DNA of 64,000 bases, taken from contig NZ_LXHZ01000003.1 of NCBI RefSeq assembly GCF_001888055.1, forward strand, positions 1 to 64,000, given 5' to 3'. Origin of the DNA: Rappaport israeli. Its GTDB lineage: Bacteria > Pseudomonadota > Gammaproteobacteria > Cardiobacteriales > Cardiobacteriaceae. Shown here one piece after another: positions 26,781 to 35,681 of this stretch (position 1 is its first letter; every line of letters starts with the position of its first letter). Under the pieces are notes generated by a model. The model did no database searches. It worked only from the letters and a program-made list of their open reading frames with translations, and had not been told where the DNA came from. A program made the translations under genes and the position numbers.

Positions 26781-28182
26781 GAAAAGCATAACGACGCGAC
26801 AAAAAGCATTGCGGATTAATTTGGATGAGCGCAAATATGGCACGATTGTAGAAATTGGTGCTGGGCAGGAGGTGGCAAGAGAGTTTTTTCGTGCTGGGGC
26901 GGCTGCAGGTACGATTGCTAAAACGATGTCGGCTTATGATATGCAGTTTTCTAATGCAATTTATGGGGAGGACGCCAGTGGGCGTTTTGTGTGTCGCTCG
27001 CGTTTGTTTGTGATGCTAGAACGTGAGTTTGGTTTGGTGATTGAACGGGTGCGCGATAGTCGCCCCAAGACGTCGACGTTTTTTGCATATGCTGCAACGG
27101 TGGCGGCAAAAAGTTTTAATCGTGATCATGAATGCCATGCGTGGTGTGGGATTCGTTTGCAGTTGTATCCTGAGGCGCCGCCAAGCGATATTGTGATTCA
27201 TGTGCGGATGTTGGATAAAGATGCTAATCAACAACAGGAAGCGCTAGGGGTGGTGGGGGTGAATTTGATTTATGGGGCGTATTATTTATTTGATTCTCCG
27301 CGTAAATTGATTGATTCGCTCACAGAGGGGTTGGAAGAGGGGCGTGTGGAGATTGATAGTATTGAGTTTTTTGGTCCGTATTTTGAGGATTTGGATAATC
27401 GGACGCTAAATTTGCATTTGATTCGTTCGTGGAAAACGCGCGCGATTATGTTTAACCCTAATGGTAAGGTACGCGTCCCTGCGGAGCTGTTGTATAAGAA
27501 AAATGTATTGGTTACACGGGGGTCGTTTAAGCCTTATACTCTCATCAATGCCGATATGATGCAGCAGGGGTTTAAGGAGTTTATGCAAATATCTGGAATT
27601 ACGCCTGAAAATACGCTGCTTTTAGCAGAAATTACTATGAATCAGTTGGTGGGCAATAATGAAAATATTGAAGAGGACGATTTTGTTGAGCGGGTCGACC
27701 AATTAAGTGCGTTGGGCTATCACGTGTTGATTTCTGATTATGTGCGCTATTTTAGTTTGCGTGCTTACTTTCGCCAGTTTACAAAAAAATATATTGGCAT
27801 GGTGTTGGGGATGGATTCGTTACGACGCATTTTTAATGAGGATTTTTATCGTGGGGTTGAAGGCGGTATTTTAGAAGGATTTGGCAAGCTATTCCCTGAT
27901 AATACAATTATTTATGCCTACCCTGAAAAAGGAAAAGATGGGCAGGAAGTCAATTATGAAAATATTCAAATTCCTGAGCATTTGCAATATTTATATAAGC
28001 ATTTGGTGCAAAATGGTTTTATCCGCGGGATTCATGATTCTAATTCAGAGCTATTTGATATTTTCTCGCGTGATGTGCTAAATGAGATTCAGCAAAATAT
28101 TTCTGGATGGGAAGAGAAAGTGCCAGAGCCAATTGCCGCGTTGATTAAGGAGCGGAAATTGTTTGGTCTTAACAGCCGTTAG
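26773..28182 (+). CDS. conserved protein of unknown function
   Basis: The 469-residue protein begins with KALRINLDERKYGTIVEIGAGQEVAREFFRAGAAAGTIAKTMSAYDM, which I recognise as the start of a widely conserved but uncharacterised cytoplasmic family. Some databases label that family a TonB-dependent receptor. Nothing here supports the label: there is no signal peptide, TonB box or plug domain. The conserved N-terminus is glycine-rich and might bind a nucleotide, but no standard P-loop is seen. AAGGAGG precedes the ATG. It overlaps ygfZ, so the two are probably co-translated. Confidence 0.85.
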   Translation: MDEKSITTRQKALRINLDERKYGTIVEIGAGQEVAREFFRAGAAAGTIAKTMSAYDMQFSNAIYGEDASGRFVCRSRLFVMLEREFGLVIERVRDSRPKTSTFFAYAATVAAKSFNRDHECHAWCGIRLQLYPEAPPSDIVIHVRMLDKDANQQQEALGVVGVNLIYGAYYLFDSPRKLIDSLTEGLEEGRVEIDSIEFFGPYFEDLDNRTLNLHLIRSWKTRAIMFNPNGKVRVPAELLYKKNVLVTRGSFKPYTLINADMMQQGFKEFMQISGITPENTLLLAEITMNQLVGNNENIEEDDFVERVDQLSALGYHVLISDYVRYFSLRAYFRQFTKKYIGMVLGMDSLRRIFNEDFYRGVEGGILEGFGKLFPDNTIIYAYPEKGKDGQEVNYENIQIPEHLQYLYKHLVQNGFIRGIHDSNSELFDIFSRDVLNEIQQNISGWEEKVPEPIAALIKERKLFGLNSR

Positions 28183-28240
28183 CTTAGAATAGTTTGCTAT
28201 ACTCTGGATTAATTGGTCAATATTACAAAGGGAGAAAAAA

Positions 28241-29089
28241 ATGCAGTTTAATACTGAGATGATGATTGCAGCTGTGGTGGGGTTTATCGTGGGGGCGTTG
28301 TTGATTTGGCTAATCAGTAGCACTAAACAAAAAAGCGCCTCTGAAAGTCAATCGGCATTGCAAAAAGAAAAAGAGGCGCTACAAAAAGAATATAACCAAT
28401 ACCGTGATGAGGTGAATGCGCATTTTGCGAAAACTGCCGATGCGGTGGACAATCTGACTAAAAGTTATCAGGATGTGTTTGCGCACTTAAGCGATGGGGC
28501 GCAACATTTGATGGATAAAGAAGCATTGCAGGCGCAGTTGAAAAAGCGCGAAGGTAAGGCGGTAACGCTGGCGTATTTGGTGGATAAAAACACGCTTAAA
28601 CAGGTGGATGAGAAATCAGTAGTTTTAACTAAGCCTTCTACACCACAAGAAGGCGTACAAAAAGAAATATTTAAAAAAGAACGAGATGTACTAATTACCG
28701 CGCCACAAAAAGAGACGGATAAACAGGCGAATAAGACAGCTGATTCTACAAATGAAACGCCAACAATGCAGGCGACACCAACAAAATACACGCCTGTATC
28801 AAATGAGGCGGGCGAAGCAAAAAGCGCTGAAGTAGTGAAAACGCCAGCACAAATTGCAGCAGAAAAAGCAGGATTTTCATTTGACCATATAAATGGCAAA
28901 AATACACAGGCGGAAGTCGAGCCTTCGGTTGTGTCTAAAAAAGAAACTGATAAAGCGGTTAATGTTGGTGGCGCTCAGTCAACGCCTAAAGCTGGAGAAG
29001 CACCGATAAAGCTGGGGGCAGTAGAGGAAGAAAGTGCGATTGATTCTGTGAAAAGACATTTGCGCAATAACAGTGATAAAACAAACTGA
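28241..29089 (+). CDS. zapG: ZapG/YhcB-family cell division protein
   Basis: Inner-membrane protein linked to divisome and envelope balance in E. coli. The 282-residue product has one N-terminal membrane helix (about 6-27, IAAVVGFIVGALLIWLI) and a coiled coil (about 32-70). It also has the family block YNQYRDEVNAHFAKTADAVDNLTKSYQDVFAHLSDGAQHLM. E. coli YhcB is only about 130 residues, so the second half here is a long lysine-, threonine- and alanine-rich tail of low complexity with no known domain. GGGAG precedes the ATG. Confidence 0.88.
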   Translation: MQFNTEMMIAAVVGFIVGALLIWLISSTKQKSASESQSALQKEKEALQKEYNQYRDEVNAHFAKTADAVDNLTKSYQDVFAHLSDGAQHLMDKEALQAQLKKREGKAVTLAYLVDKNTLKQVDEKSVVLTKPSTPQEGVQKEIFKKERDVLITAPQKETDKQANKTADSTNETPTMQATPTKYTPVSNEAGEAKSAEVVKTPAQIAAEKAGFSFDHINGKNTQAEVEPSVVSKKETDKAVNVGGAQSTPKAGEAPIKLGAVEEESAIDSVKRHLRNNSDKTN

Positions 29090-29098
29090 GGAGGGAAA

Positions 29099-29548
29099 AT
29101 GCGGGTTTTAAAAGGTTTAGGGTTGGCAATGATGGCGGTGGTTATGAGTGCTTGCCACAGTAGCGCGCCATCTGATTTGCTTGAAAGTGTGAGCGCTAAA
29201 GACCATGCAGGAGATCAATGGGTGTTAGAGGCGGGAGTGCTTGCTGGCAAGGCGTTGGATTTGTCTATTCTTGAGGCGGGTAATCGCATTACGCTGACAT
29301 TTTATGAACAGCAAGCTTTGGTTGGGCAGTCGGCGGTGAATAATTATCGCGTTCCTGTAACGGTGAAGGGGGCTAAAATTGAGCATACTGGACCAGTGAT
29401 TAGCACATTGATGGCAGCCCCTGTGGAGTTGATGAATTTAGAACATCAGTATTTGCAGGCGATGGAAAAAGTAGCGGAAATTCAACGCAAAGGCGCGCAG
29501 TTGGTGTTGGTAGGGGATGGGGTGCGGTTACAGTATCGCGCGCTTTAG
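29099..29548 (+). CDS. META-domain lipoprotein (HslJ-like)
   Basis: Predicted outer-membrane or periplasmic lipoprotein. The signal peptide ends in the lipobox VMSAC (Cys about 19). The mature part matches the META/HslJ fold, with QSAVNNYRVPV, STLMAAPVELMNLEHQYLQAM and VLVGDGVRLQY. META proteins are linked to heat shock and antibiotic tolerance in E. coli, but the biochemical role is unknown. It starts 9 bases after zapG with GAGGGAAA upstream and is followed by a terminator. Confidence 0.85.
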   Translation: MRVLKGLGLAMMAVVMSACHSSAPSDLLESVSAKDHAGDQWVLEAGVLAGKALDLSILEAGNRITLTFYEQQALVGQSAVNNYRVPVTVKGAKIEHTGPVISTLMAAPVELMNLEHQYLQAMEKVAEIQRKGAQLVLVGDGVRLQYRAL

Positions 29549-29574
29549 GGTTGAGTGTTCAATAATGGCTGTTG

Positions 29575-29608
29575 TTTAGGCGGTTAAGAATAATCGCCTA
29601 AATTTTTT
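29575..29608 (+). terminator. terminator after the META-domain gene
   Basis: An 8-bp perfect stem TTTAGGCG/CGCCTAAA with a 12-base loop is followed by six T residues. It closes the ygfZ to META-domain run of genes. Confidence 0.8.
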
Positions 29609-29628
29609 AGTTGGGAGTTAATGAAAAT

Positions 29629-30165
29629 ATGCTGGGTTTTCTGAAGTTTGGTGTTTTATATTTTATTGGCGATTTTCTTTCGAAGGTTGTAGGGTTTTTG
29701 AAGGTTGTAGATATTCTAGATCATTTAAGTGGGGCATCTGTTATTTGGGCTTTATTCTCAGGGGGGGTGTTTATTGTTCTAAGTAATAAGTTAATAATAT
29801 CTATCCCTGAGAGAATGATGAGATTGCATTATGTTCTTTTTATCGGAGTACCAATAGTAGTTCTTTTTTCATGTTTGAATACGAATTTTGAACAGTGGTG
29901 GCTGGAGAAATTATCAGATGATCATAAGATGTTTTTGGGCATGTTTTTGTCTTCTATTATTGTTTTTGTATATTTGATTTTGGTTGTTATATTTATGTCC
30001 GCTTCTCGTTTTCGAGATATCAATAGCAATCCTGCACTTGCTTTCTTATTATTGGTTCCATTTGTTCATTTATTAGTTATTTTAGCGCTGTGTTTTCTTC
30101 CTGGGACTGTTGGGAAAAATCAGTATGGGGAAGACCCTAAATTGAAAGGTGTTGAGGCGGAATAA
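29629..30165 (+). CDS. DUF805-like small membrane protein
   Basis: The product has about 178 residues and four hydrophobic segments (about 4-24, 36-58, 66-86 and 110-130, with a fifth near 140-160). It ends with PGTVGKNQYGEDP, a pattern typical of DUF805 membrane proteins. Codon use is more AT-rich than its neighbours, which may hint at separate ancestry. The ATG at 29629 is chosen; a TTG six codons upstream is possible. Function is unknown. It stands between two terminators, so it is probably its own transcript. Confidence 0.65.
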   Translation: MLGFLKFGVLYFIGDFLSKVVGFLKVVDILDHLSGASVIWALFSGGVFIVLSNKLIISIPERMMRLHYVLFIGVPIVVLFSCLNTNFEQWWLEKLSDDHKMFLGMFLSSIIVFVYLILVVIFMSASRFRDINSNPALAFLLLVPFVHLLVILALCFLPGTVGKNQYGEDPKLKGVEAE

Positions 30166-30256
30166 TTAAAATGCCTATTGCTAAGTTTGATGGTGTGTTT
30201 TAGGTGTTAAAAACCAATGACAGGCTGAAGCATTTTGATATTTTTTAAATTGATAT

Positions 30257-30281
30257 ACCCACCGTTTTGGTGGGTTTTTTT
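30257..30281 (+). terminator. terminator after the DUF805-like gene
   Basis: Stem ACCCACC/GGTGGGT with a GTTTT loop is followed by seven T residues. Confidence 0.85.
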
Positions 30282-30307
30282 ATGGTTTTTTATGGGTTTT
30301 TTGGGAG

Positions 30308-31540
30308 TTAGGTGAGCAGTAGGCGCATGAGTTGGGCGCTGAGGTAGCCTCCGATGGTGCCGATGGCGTAGCCTAGGATGCCTAAAAGGACGCCGACGGG
30401 TGCTAGTGCGGGGTGGAAGGCGGTGGCGACGATGGGTGCGGAGGAGGCGCCACCTGTGTTGGCGTTGGAGGCGACGCAAAGGAAGAAGATGGGAGCGCGC
30501 AGGAGGCGGGCGAGCAGAAGGAGGAGGAGGACGTGGAGGGTAATCCATGCGGTTCCGATGAGAAGGAGGTTGAAATGGGCGGTGATGCCTTTTAAGTTAA
30601 TTTGTAGTCCGATGGCGGCGATTAGGAGGTAGATGAATACGGTGCCGATTTTGGAGGCGCCGACGTGGTCGAGTTGGCGGGCGCGGGTGAAGGAGAGAGC
30701 GATGCCTGCCAAGGTGGTGAGGAGGACGAGCCAGAAGAAGGGGCTATGAAAGCTGTATTGTGCTGCCCAGCTGGTGGTGGCGAAGGTGTTGGCGATGTGG
30801 GTGCTTAGGGGGGAGGCAAATCCTGTGATGCAGTAGGTGAGGCTTAGAATGAGGATGAGGTCACGTAGGCTGCTGGGGCGGTTGTGGTGTTGGGCGGTTT
30901 GTTCGACGTTGGCAATGAGGGTGTCGAGGTTGGTGGTATCGGCTTTGAGCCAGCGGTCGATGCGTGTGGCGTGGCGGGCGAGGAGGAAGATGACAAATAG
31001 CCAGAGGGAGGCGTTGGTGGTGTCAACGAGTATCATGGTGCCAAAGAGGGTGTCGTCGACGTTGTAGAGTTCTTTCATGGCAACTTGGTTGGCGGCGCCA
31101 CCTATCCAGCTGCCCGCAACAGTGGAAAATCCTTGCCAGAGGGTGTCGTTAGCAAAGAGGCTGGGGTTGATTTGTTTGTATGCCCAAAGTACGAGGGGCC
31201 CGCTGATGATAATGGTGAGGCTGGCGGCAAAGAAGAGGATGAGGATTTTCCAACCAAGGCTCAATAGGCGGGGTAGGTCCATTGAGAGGGTCATGAGGAA
31301 GAGGGCGGCTGGGAGTAGCCATGTGGCGCAGAAGCGGTAGAGGGTTTGGCTGATGTCGCTGGCGATGAGTCCGCTGGTGTTTAGTGCTGCTGGGATAAAG
31401 CAACATAGGACGATGGCTGGGACGATGGCGTAGAAGCGTTGCCAGAAGGGGTGGGGGTGTCCTGCGGTGTAGAAGATGAGTCCGATGATGCCCATGAGGA
31501 CGCCGAAGGCGAGGGGGAGGGTGGTGATGATTGGGGTCAT
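30308..31540 (-). CDS. DUF819 family membrane transporter
   Basis: Integral membrane protein of 410 residues with about ten to twelve helices. The DUF819 (YjcL-like) pattern is visible in [15 protein letters not shown] (about residues 142-156) and in the later [18 protein letters not shown]. These paired glycine- and asparagine-rich loops recall sodium/carboxylate or sulfur-compound carriers. The substrate is unknown. The coding strand is strongly C-rich, in keeping with the strand skew noted for this part of the window. It is divergent from hemF. Confidence 0.82.
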   Translation of the reverse strand: MTPIITTLPLAFGVLMGIIGLIFYTAGHPHPFWQRFYAIVPAIVLCCFIPAALNTSGLIASDISQTLYRFCATWLLPAALFLMTLSMDLPRLLSLGWKILILFFAASLTIIISGPLVLWAYKQINPSLFANDTLWQGFSTVAGSWIGGAANQVAMKELYNVDDTLFGTMILVDTTNASLWLFVIFLLARHATRIDRWLKADTTNLDTLIANVEQTAQHHNRPSSLRDLILILSLTYCITGFASPLSTHIANTFATTSWAAQYSFHSPFFWLVLLTTLAGIALSFTRARQLDHVGASKIGTVFIYLLIAAIGLQINLKGITAHFNLLLIGTAWITLHVLLLLLLARLLRAPIFFLCVASNANTGGASSAPIVATAFHPALAPVGVLLGILGYAIGTIGGYLSAQLMRLLLT

Positions 31541-31628
31541 AGTTGGGGTGGGTTGTTTTAGGAGGCGCTATGATACTATGGCGATTTTTTTTTTGCTAGA
31601 TTTTTTTTATTGGCTTTGGGAGGTTGTT

Positions 31629-32561
31629 ATGGCGGATTCGGTAGCATTGGGCGCAAGGCAATTTGAGCGCGATTTGTGGGCGCATCAGCAGGAGATTACA
31701 CAGGCTCTGACGGAGATTGATGGGCAGGAGTTTTTGGTAGATGTGTGGCAAAAGCCTGAAAATGCGCGTGGTTTGGTGGGCAATGGGCAGACGATGGTGT
31801 TAAAGCAGGGGGCGGTGTTTGAGCAGGCGGGGGTGAATGTGTCGGTGGTGCGAGGGCAGGCGTTGCCACCGAGTGCGACGGTGCGTCGTCCTGAGTTGGC
31901 AGGGTGTGGCTTTGAGGCGATGGGATTGTCTTTGGTTATTCATCCGCGTAATCCTTATGTGCCGACTTCTCATGCGAATGTGCGGTTGTTTGTGGTTAAA
32001 AATGCGCAAGGGGTGCAGGATTGGTGGTTTGGCGGTGGGTTTGATTTGACGCCGTTTTATGTGTTTGAGGAGGATGGGCAGTTTTGGCATGAGGTGGCGG
32101 CGGCGGTGTGCGCGCCTTTTGGGGTTGGGTTGTATGCGCAGTTTAAAAAGGCTTGTGATGAATATTTTTATTTACCGCATCGACAGGAGACGCGTGGGAT
32201 TGGGGGGCTGTTTTTTGATGATTTTAATGCGTTGCCATTTGCTCAGTGTAGGGGGTTGGCTAATGCGGTGGCGCGTGGGTTTTTAACGGGTTATGTACCG
32301 ATTGTTAAGAAGCGGATGGGGTGTGTGTATGGGGCAAGGGAGCGGGAGTTTCAGTTGTATCGGCGGGGGCGGTATGTGGAGTTTAATTTGGTCTATGACC
32401 GCGGTACTCATTTTGGGCTGCAAAGTGGGGGGCGTGTGGAGTCGATTTTGATGTCGTTGCCGCCAAATGTGCGCTTTGAATATGATTATATTCCTGAGGC
32501 AGGGAGTTCGGAGGCGATGTTGCAGGAATATTTGCAACCTCGTGATTGGGGGGTGGTATGA
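31629..32561 (+). CDS. hemF: oxygen-dependent coproporphyrinogen III oxidase
   Basis: Oxidative decarboxylation of coproporphyrinogen III to protoporphyrinogen IX in heme synthesis. The start at 31629 ([17 protein letters not shown]) follows GGGAGG. The open frame continues 51 codons upstream without family similarity. The 310-residue product shows the [17 protein letters not shown] and [13 protein letters not shown] signatures, [12 protein letters not shown] and [25 protein letters not shown] end blocks. The stop overlaps the next start as ATGA. Confidence 0.96.
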   Translation: MADSVALGARQFERDLWAHQQEITQALTEIDGQEFLVDVWQKPENARGLVGNGQTMVLKQGAVFEQAGVNVSVVRGQALPPSATVRRPELAGCGFEAMGLSLVIHPRNPYVPTSHANVRLFVVKNAQGVQDWWFGGGFDLTPFYVFEEDGQFWHEVAAAVCAPFGVGLYAQFKKACDEYFYLPHRQETRGIGGLFFDDFNALPFAQCRGLANAVARGFLTGYVPIVKKRMGCVYGAREREFQLYRRGRYVEFNLVYDRGTHFGLQSGGRVESILMSLPPNVRFEYDYIPEAGSSEAMLQEYLQPRDWGVV

Positions 32562-33209
32562 AGAGGATGACGTTGTTATTGGGCGGAGATTTTGCGCGTC
32601 CTATGGGGGATTATGCGCGCGTGGATGAGGTGGTGGCTGTTGATGGGGGGATGGCGCATGCGAGGCGTTTGGCGGTTGTGCCACAGGTGTGGTTGGGGGA
32701 TTTTGATAGCGCTTCTCAGGCGCTTAGGCGTGAGTATGAGCAGGTGCAACAGTTGGTCTTTCCAACAATGAAAGCAGAGACGGATTTGGTGCTGGCGCTG
32801 GATTATGTGCGCGATTTGTGGGGCGCACGCGCTGGGGTGTTGTCGTTGGTGGGGGGCGCTTGGGGCGGAGTTTGACCATACGTTGGGGAATTTTTGGTCG
32901 TTGCCAAGGTATCAATATCCTGCTGTTGCTTGGGGGGTGCATAATCATGTGATTTATCTGCCAAGTGGTTATTGTGCGCATTTGCAGGGGGAGCAGGGGG
33001 CGCTGGTGAGTGTGTTGGCATTATCTTCTTTATCAGGGGTGAATTATTCGGGGTTGCAATGGGGGCTACAGGAGGCGGAGATTGTCCCGTTTGAGACGTT
33101 TAGTTTGCGCAATGCATTGGCAAAACCACAGGCGCAAGTCAGTTGGCGCTTAGGCGATGGCTTGGTGGTGATTGATGCAAAGATTACGCCAAAGATATCT
33201 GCGCTCTAG
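32558..33209 (+). CDS. thiN: thiamine pyrophosphokinase (frameshifted)
   Basis: Transfers pyrophosphate from ATP to thiamine to make the cofactor. The first half from ATG 32558 shows [16 protein letters not shown] and [12 protein letters not shown]. The second half, one frame over, shows [15 protein letters not shown], the family GGxxxRxDHxLAN-type motif. One extra G in the G6 run at 32851-32856 joins them into about 217 residues. The start overlaps the hemF stop (ATGA), so translation is coupled. The product is non-functional only if the indel is real. Confidence 0.87.
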
Positions 33210-33226
33210 CATGGGAACTAGAGCGC
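33201..33226. terminator. hairpin between thiN and the convergent YihY gene
   Basis: A perfect 9-bp stem GCGCTCTAG/CTAGAGCGC with an 8-base loop lies between convergent genes. It lacks a T run on either strand, so termination may be weak or factor-assisted. Confidence 0.5.
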
Positions 33227-33243
33227 AAGTGGGGGTTGTATGA

Positions 33244-34560
33244 TTAGCTGGATTTAGGGGATTCGGTTTTGGCGTGGTATTCGTCGGTGGTGTGGTCGCT
33301 GAAGGGGTTGTCGTCTAACCATGTGCTTAAGGGGATGTCTAAAACGTCGTTTAGTTTGTGCTCTAGGATATCGATGTTGTTGCGATTGAGGTTGAGTAGG
33401 TTTTTGGGGGTGGCGAGAACTTGATAGATGCTTAGAAGGTTGTAGTGTTTGATGGCTTTTGTGGGGATATAGCGCGGGGGAGTGTCGGTGGTCATGGTTA
33501 CAAGGTCGGCATTTTGTAGGCGATTTAAAATGAGATTAAGTTTTTTGGGGGTGGTGTGAATGGCGTTGCTGAGTTCTAAAATAGATGGAGGGGTTTTCGC
33601 ATTGACAAAGGCGCGCGCAATCTCATTCATTGCCGCAAAGCCAATGAGGAGTTGTTCGTCGGCATACCAATTCTCTTCGCTTTCTGGCGATAGGCTATAA
33701 GGCATTTGCACGAGGCTGGCGACTTTGGCGCCCATAAGAAAGAGTAGCCATAAAAAATAGAGCCAAAATAATAAGATGACGATGGTGGCAAAACTTGAAT
33801 AAATAACAGAATAATTGCTACTGCCTGCAATAAATACGCTAAAGATTAATGAGATGGGATACCAAAGCACTAAAAAGAATATCGAACCAGTAAAAGCGGC
33901 GCTCCAGCGGACTTTTAGGTTGGGAATCCATGCATAGGAGCAGGCAATAACAATAAAGACAAGCAATATGGGAAAGGCGCTGGTAAGGATTGAAAAGACG
34001 GTGCTGATGCCAGGATATTGTAAGAAGGGTTTAAGCCATGCGGCATCTTTGACGCTGAGCATGGTGGTCATGATTGCACCAATAATTAGTGGAGCCAGTA
34101 AGACGGCACTGATGTAACCTGTGAGGCGCGATTGTAAGGTGCGGTTGTCTTCTATTTTCCAAATGCGATTTAGGGTGTCTTCTATTTTTTGCGCAAGATT
34201 CATCACAGAAACAAATAAAAAAACAATGCCGACAATCCCTAGTCCGCCCGCTCTTGTTTGTCCAACAAATTCTATAAGATGAGAGGTGACTTGTTCACCA
34301 GCACTACCCATCGGTGCGAGTAGTTCGTTAAGCCAAGGCTCTATCAATCCCTCAACGCCAAAACCACGCAAAAGAGCAAAGGCAACCGCTAGCAGAGGAA
34401 CAAGCGTTAAGAGGGTGATGTAAACCATTGCTTGCGCATCTTCTGGTAGTCGCTCTTTGAGATAAGCGCGGATAAGTGCAAAGGGGAAAAATTTTATCCA
34501 GCGCCAAGATTTTGCGCCACGATTATGCCAAAGTGTTGTCCAATATTGATTGATTGACAT
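33244..34560 (-). CDS. YihY/UPF0761 family inner-membrane protein
   Basis: The 438-residue protein has six membrane helices in the first 290 residues and the YihY core (MVYITLLTLVPLLAVAFALL, FLFVSVMNLAQKIEDTLNRIW, YPISLIFSVFIAGSSNYSVIY). The family was once thought to be RNase BN, but that activity belongs to another gene. The C-terminal 130 residues look like a winged-helix domain (SILELSNAIHTTPKKLNLILNRLQNADLV) followed by a polar tail. Function is unknown. It is transcribed alone, toward thiN. Confidence 0.87.
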   Translation of the reverse strand: MSINQYWTTLWHNRGAKSWRWIKFFPFALIRAYLKERLPEDAQAMVYITLLTLVPLLAVAFALLRGFGVEGLIEPWLNELLAPMGSAGEQVTSHLIEFVGQTRAGGLGIVGIVFLFVSVMNLAQKIEDTLNRIWKIEDNRTLQSRLTGYISAVLLAPLIIGAIMTTMLSVKDAAWLKPFLQYPGISTVFSILTSAFPILLVFIVIACSYAWIPNLKVRWSAAFTGSIFFLVLWYPISLIFSVFIAGSSNYSVIYSSFATIVILLFWLYFLWLLFLMGAKVASLVQMPYSLSPESEENWYADEQLLIGFAAMNEIARAFVNAKTPPSILELSNAIHTTPKKLNLILNRLQNADLVTMTTDTPPRYIPTKAIKHYNLLSIYQVLATPKNLLNLNRNNIDILEHKLNDVLDIPLSTWLDDNPFSDHTTDEYHAKTESPKSS

Positions 34561-34680
34561 TTAATGCTCCTTCGTTTGTCTATGTAAAAGCCAAGCTTAA
34601 ACAGATGGGCTTTTATTGCTAATATTTGGCGCTAGTGTGGTAGACTTTTGCCTCTAACGCGAAAAAAGAGGAAGAATATC

Positions 34681-35130
34681 ATGGCTGATTATAAACATGT
34701 ATTGTTGGTTACAGATTTGCGCGAGGATAGTGACCAGCTTTTTGAAAAAGCAAAGTTAATGATGGAGTTAGGGGAAAAAATTAAATTAAGTATTTTGCAT
34801 GTGGTGCAGGAATCGATTTTAACGGCAGGTTATGAAATCGTGCCGATTGTGCCTGCAAGCGATGAATCAGAATTAGTTCAGCAAGCGCGTGGGAAAATTG
34901 ATGCGCTGTTAACGCGTTTTGCCATCACAACCGATGCGGTTTATATTGAAACCGCGTTATCAACGCGGCGGGGGATTTTAGATTATGTGGAGTCTAATGC
35001 GCCAGATTTGTTAATTATTGGTCGACATACGCGTCATGGTTTGGCGGCTTTATTGGGTGCTACCGCAGATGATGTATTGCCAGCGGTTAATTGTGATGTG
35101 TTGGTTGTAAAATTAGGTGCGCCGGTTTAA
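34681..35130 (+). CDS. uspA: universal stress protein UspA family
   Basis: Single-domain universal stress protein of about 149 residues. It has the typical start YKHVLLVTDLREDSD and the end LLIIGRHTRHGLAALLGATADDVLPAVNCDVLVVK. That end holds a variant of the ATP-binding G-2x-G-9x-G motif (GRHTRHG). AAGAGGAAG precedes ATG 34681, and 11 in-frame codons upstream are not needed. The TAA overlaps the next ATG (TAATG), so the HEXXH protein downstream is probably co-translated. Confidence 0.9.
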   Translation: MADYKHVLLVTDLREDSDQLFEKAKLMMELGEKIKLSILHVVQESILTAGYEIVPIVPASDESELVQQARGKIDALLTRFAITTDAVYIETALSTRRGILDYVESNAPDLLIIGRHTRHGLAALLGATADDVLPAVNCDVLVVKLGAPV

Positions 35131-35639
35131 TGTCAGTGTTGTTAATTGGTGAGATTAATGCAAAAGCGCTGGCAGATTTACTGGCGCGTTTTGGTTTGCA
35201 GGTGCAGTTTGTTAAAAAAGGTGAGCCTATTGCGGGAAGTTATTGGGGGGAGCCTGAGGCTGGATTGATTGCAAATAATTTATATGTGCGCGCGGATACG
35301 CCAGTTCACTCGGCATTGCATGAGGCATGCCATTGGATTTGTATGGATGACAAGCGTAAAAAAACAGTGCATACAGACGCTAAAGGCAGTGTGATGGAAG
35401 AATGCGCGGTCAATTATTTGCAGATTTTATTAGCAGATGAGCTGGTGGAGATGGGACGTGAGCGGATGTTAGAAGATATGACGGCATGGGGATATAGTTA
35501 CCGCGAGGGGGATGTGCGTGCATGGTTGTCAGGTGATGCGGCGGATGCTCGGCAGTGGTTGCTAAATGCTGAGATTATTGATGTGGATGATAAGGTTAAC
35601 AACCTTAAATGTACGTTGGATAATCCTATGGCATACTGA
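35130..35639 (+). CDS. HEXXH-motif protein, putative zincin of unknown role
   Basis: The 169-residue cytoplasmic protein carries HEACH (near residue 67), an HEXXH zinc-binding signature. About 30 residues later, MEECAVNYLQ supplies a possible third ligand glutamate. The layout resembles small zinc-dependent peptidases, but I do not recognise the family and no signal peptide is seen. The start ATG overlaps the uspA stop, suggesting joint regulation in stress. Confidence 0.75.
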   Translation: MSVLLIGEINAKALADLLARFGLQVQFVKKGEPIAGSYWGEPEAGLIANNLYVRADTPVHSALHEACHWICMDDKRKKTVHTDAKGSVMEECAVNYLQILLADELVEMGRERMLEDMTAWGYSYREGDVRAWLSGDAADARQWLLNAEIIDVDDKVNNLKCTLDNPMAY

Positions 35640-35681
35640 GGCTAATTGTTTGTATTTACTTTAATTTTAAGGAGTTTTTCG

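Noticed and set aside
26296-26802. A proline- and threonine-rich open frame on the minus strand
   Set aside because: It is antisense to ygfZ and arises from G-rich codons on the + strand; it has no start context.
26773-28182. TonB-dependent receptor label for the conserved 469-residue protein
   Set aside because: It has no signal peptide, plug domain, TonB box or beta-barrel pattern. The label seems to be inherited annotation.
30378-31340. Arginine-rich open frames on + in the DUF819 region
   Set aside because: They are antisense to a clear membrane transporter and composed of skew-driven codons.
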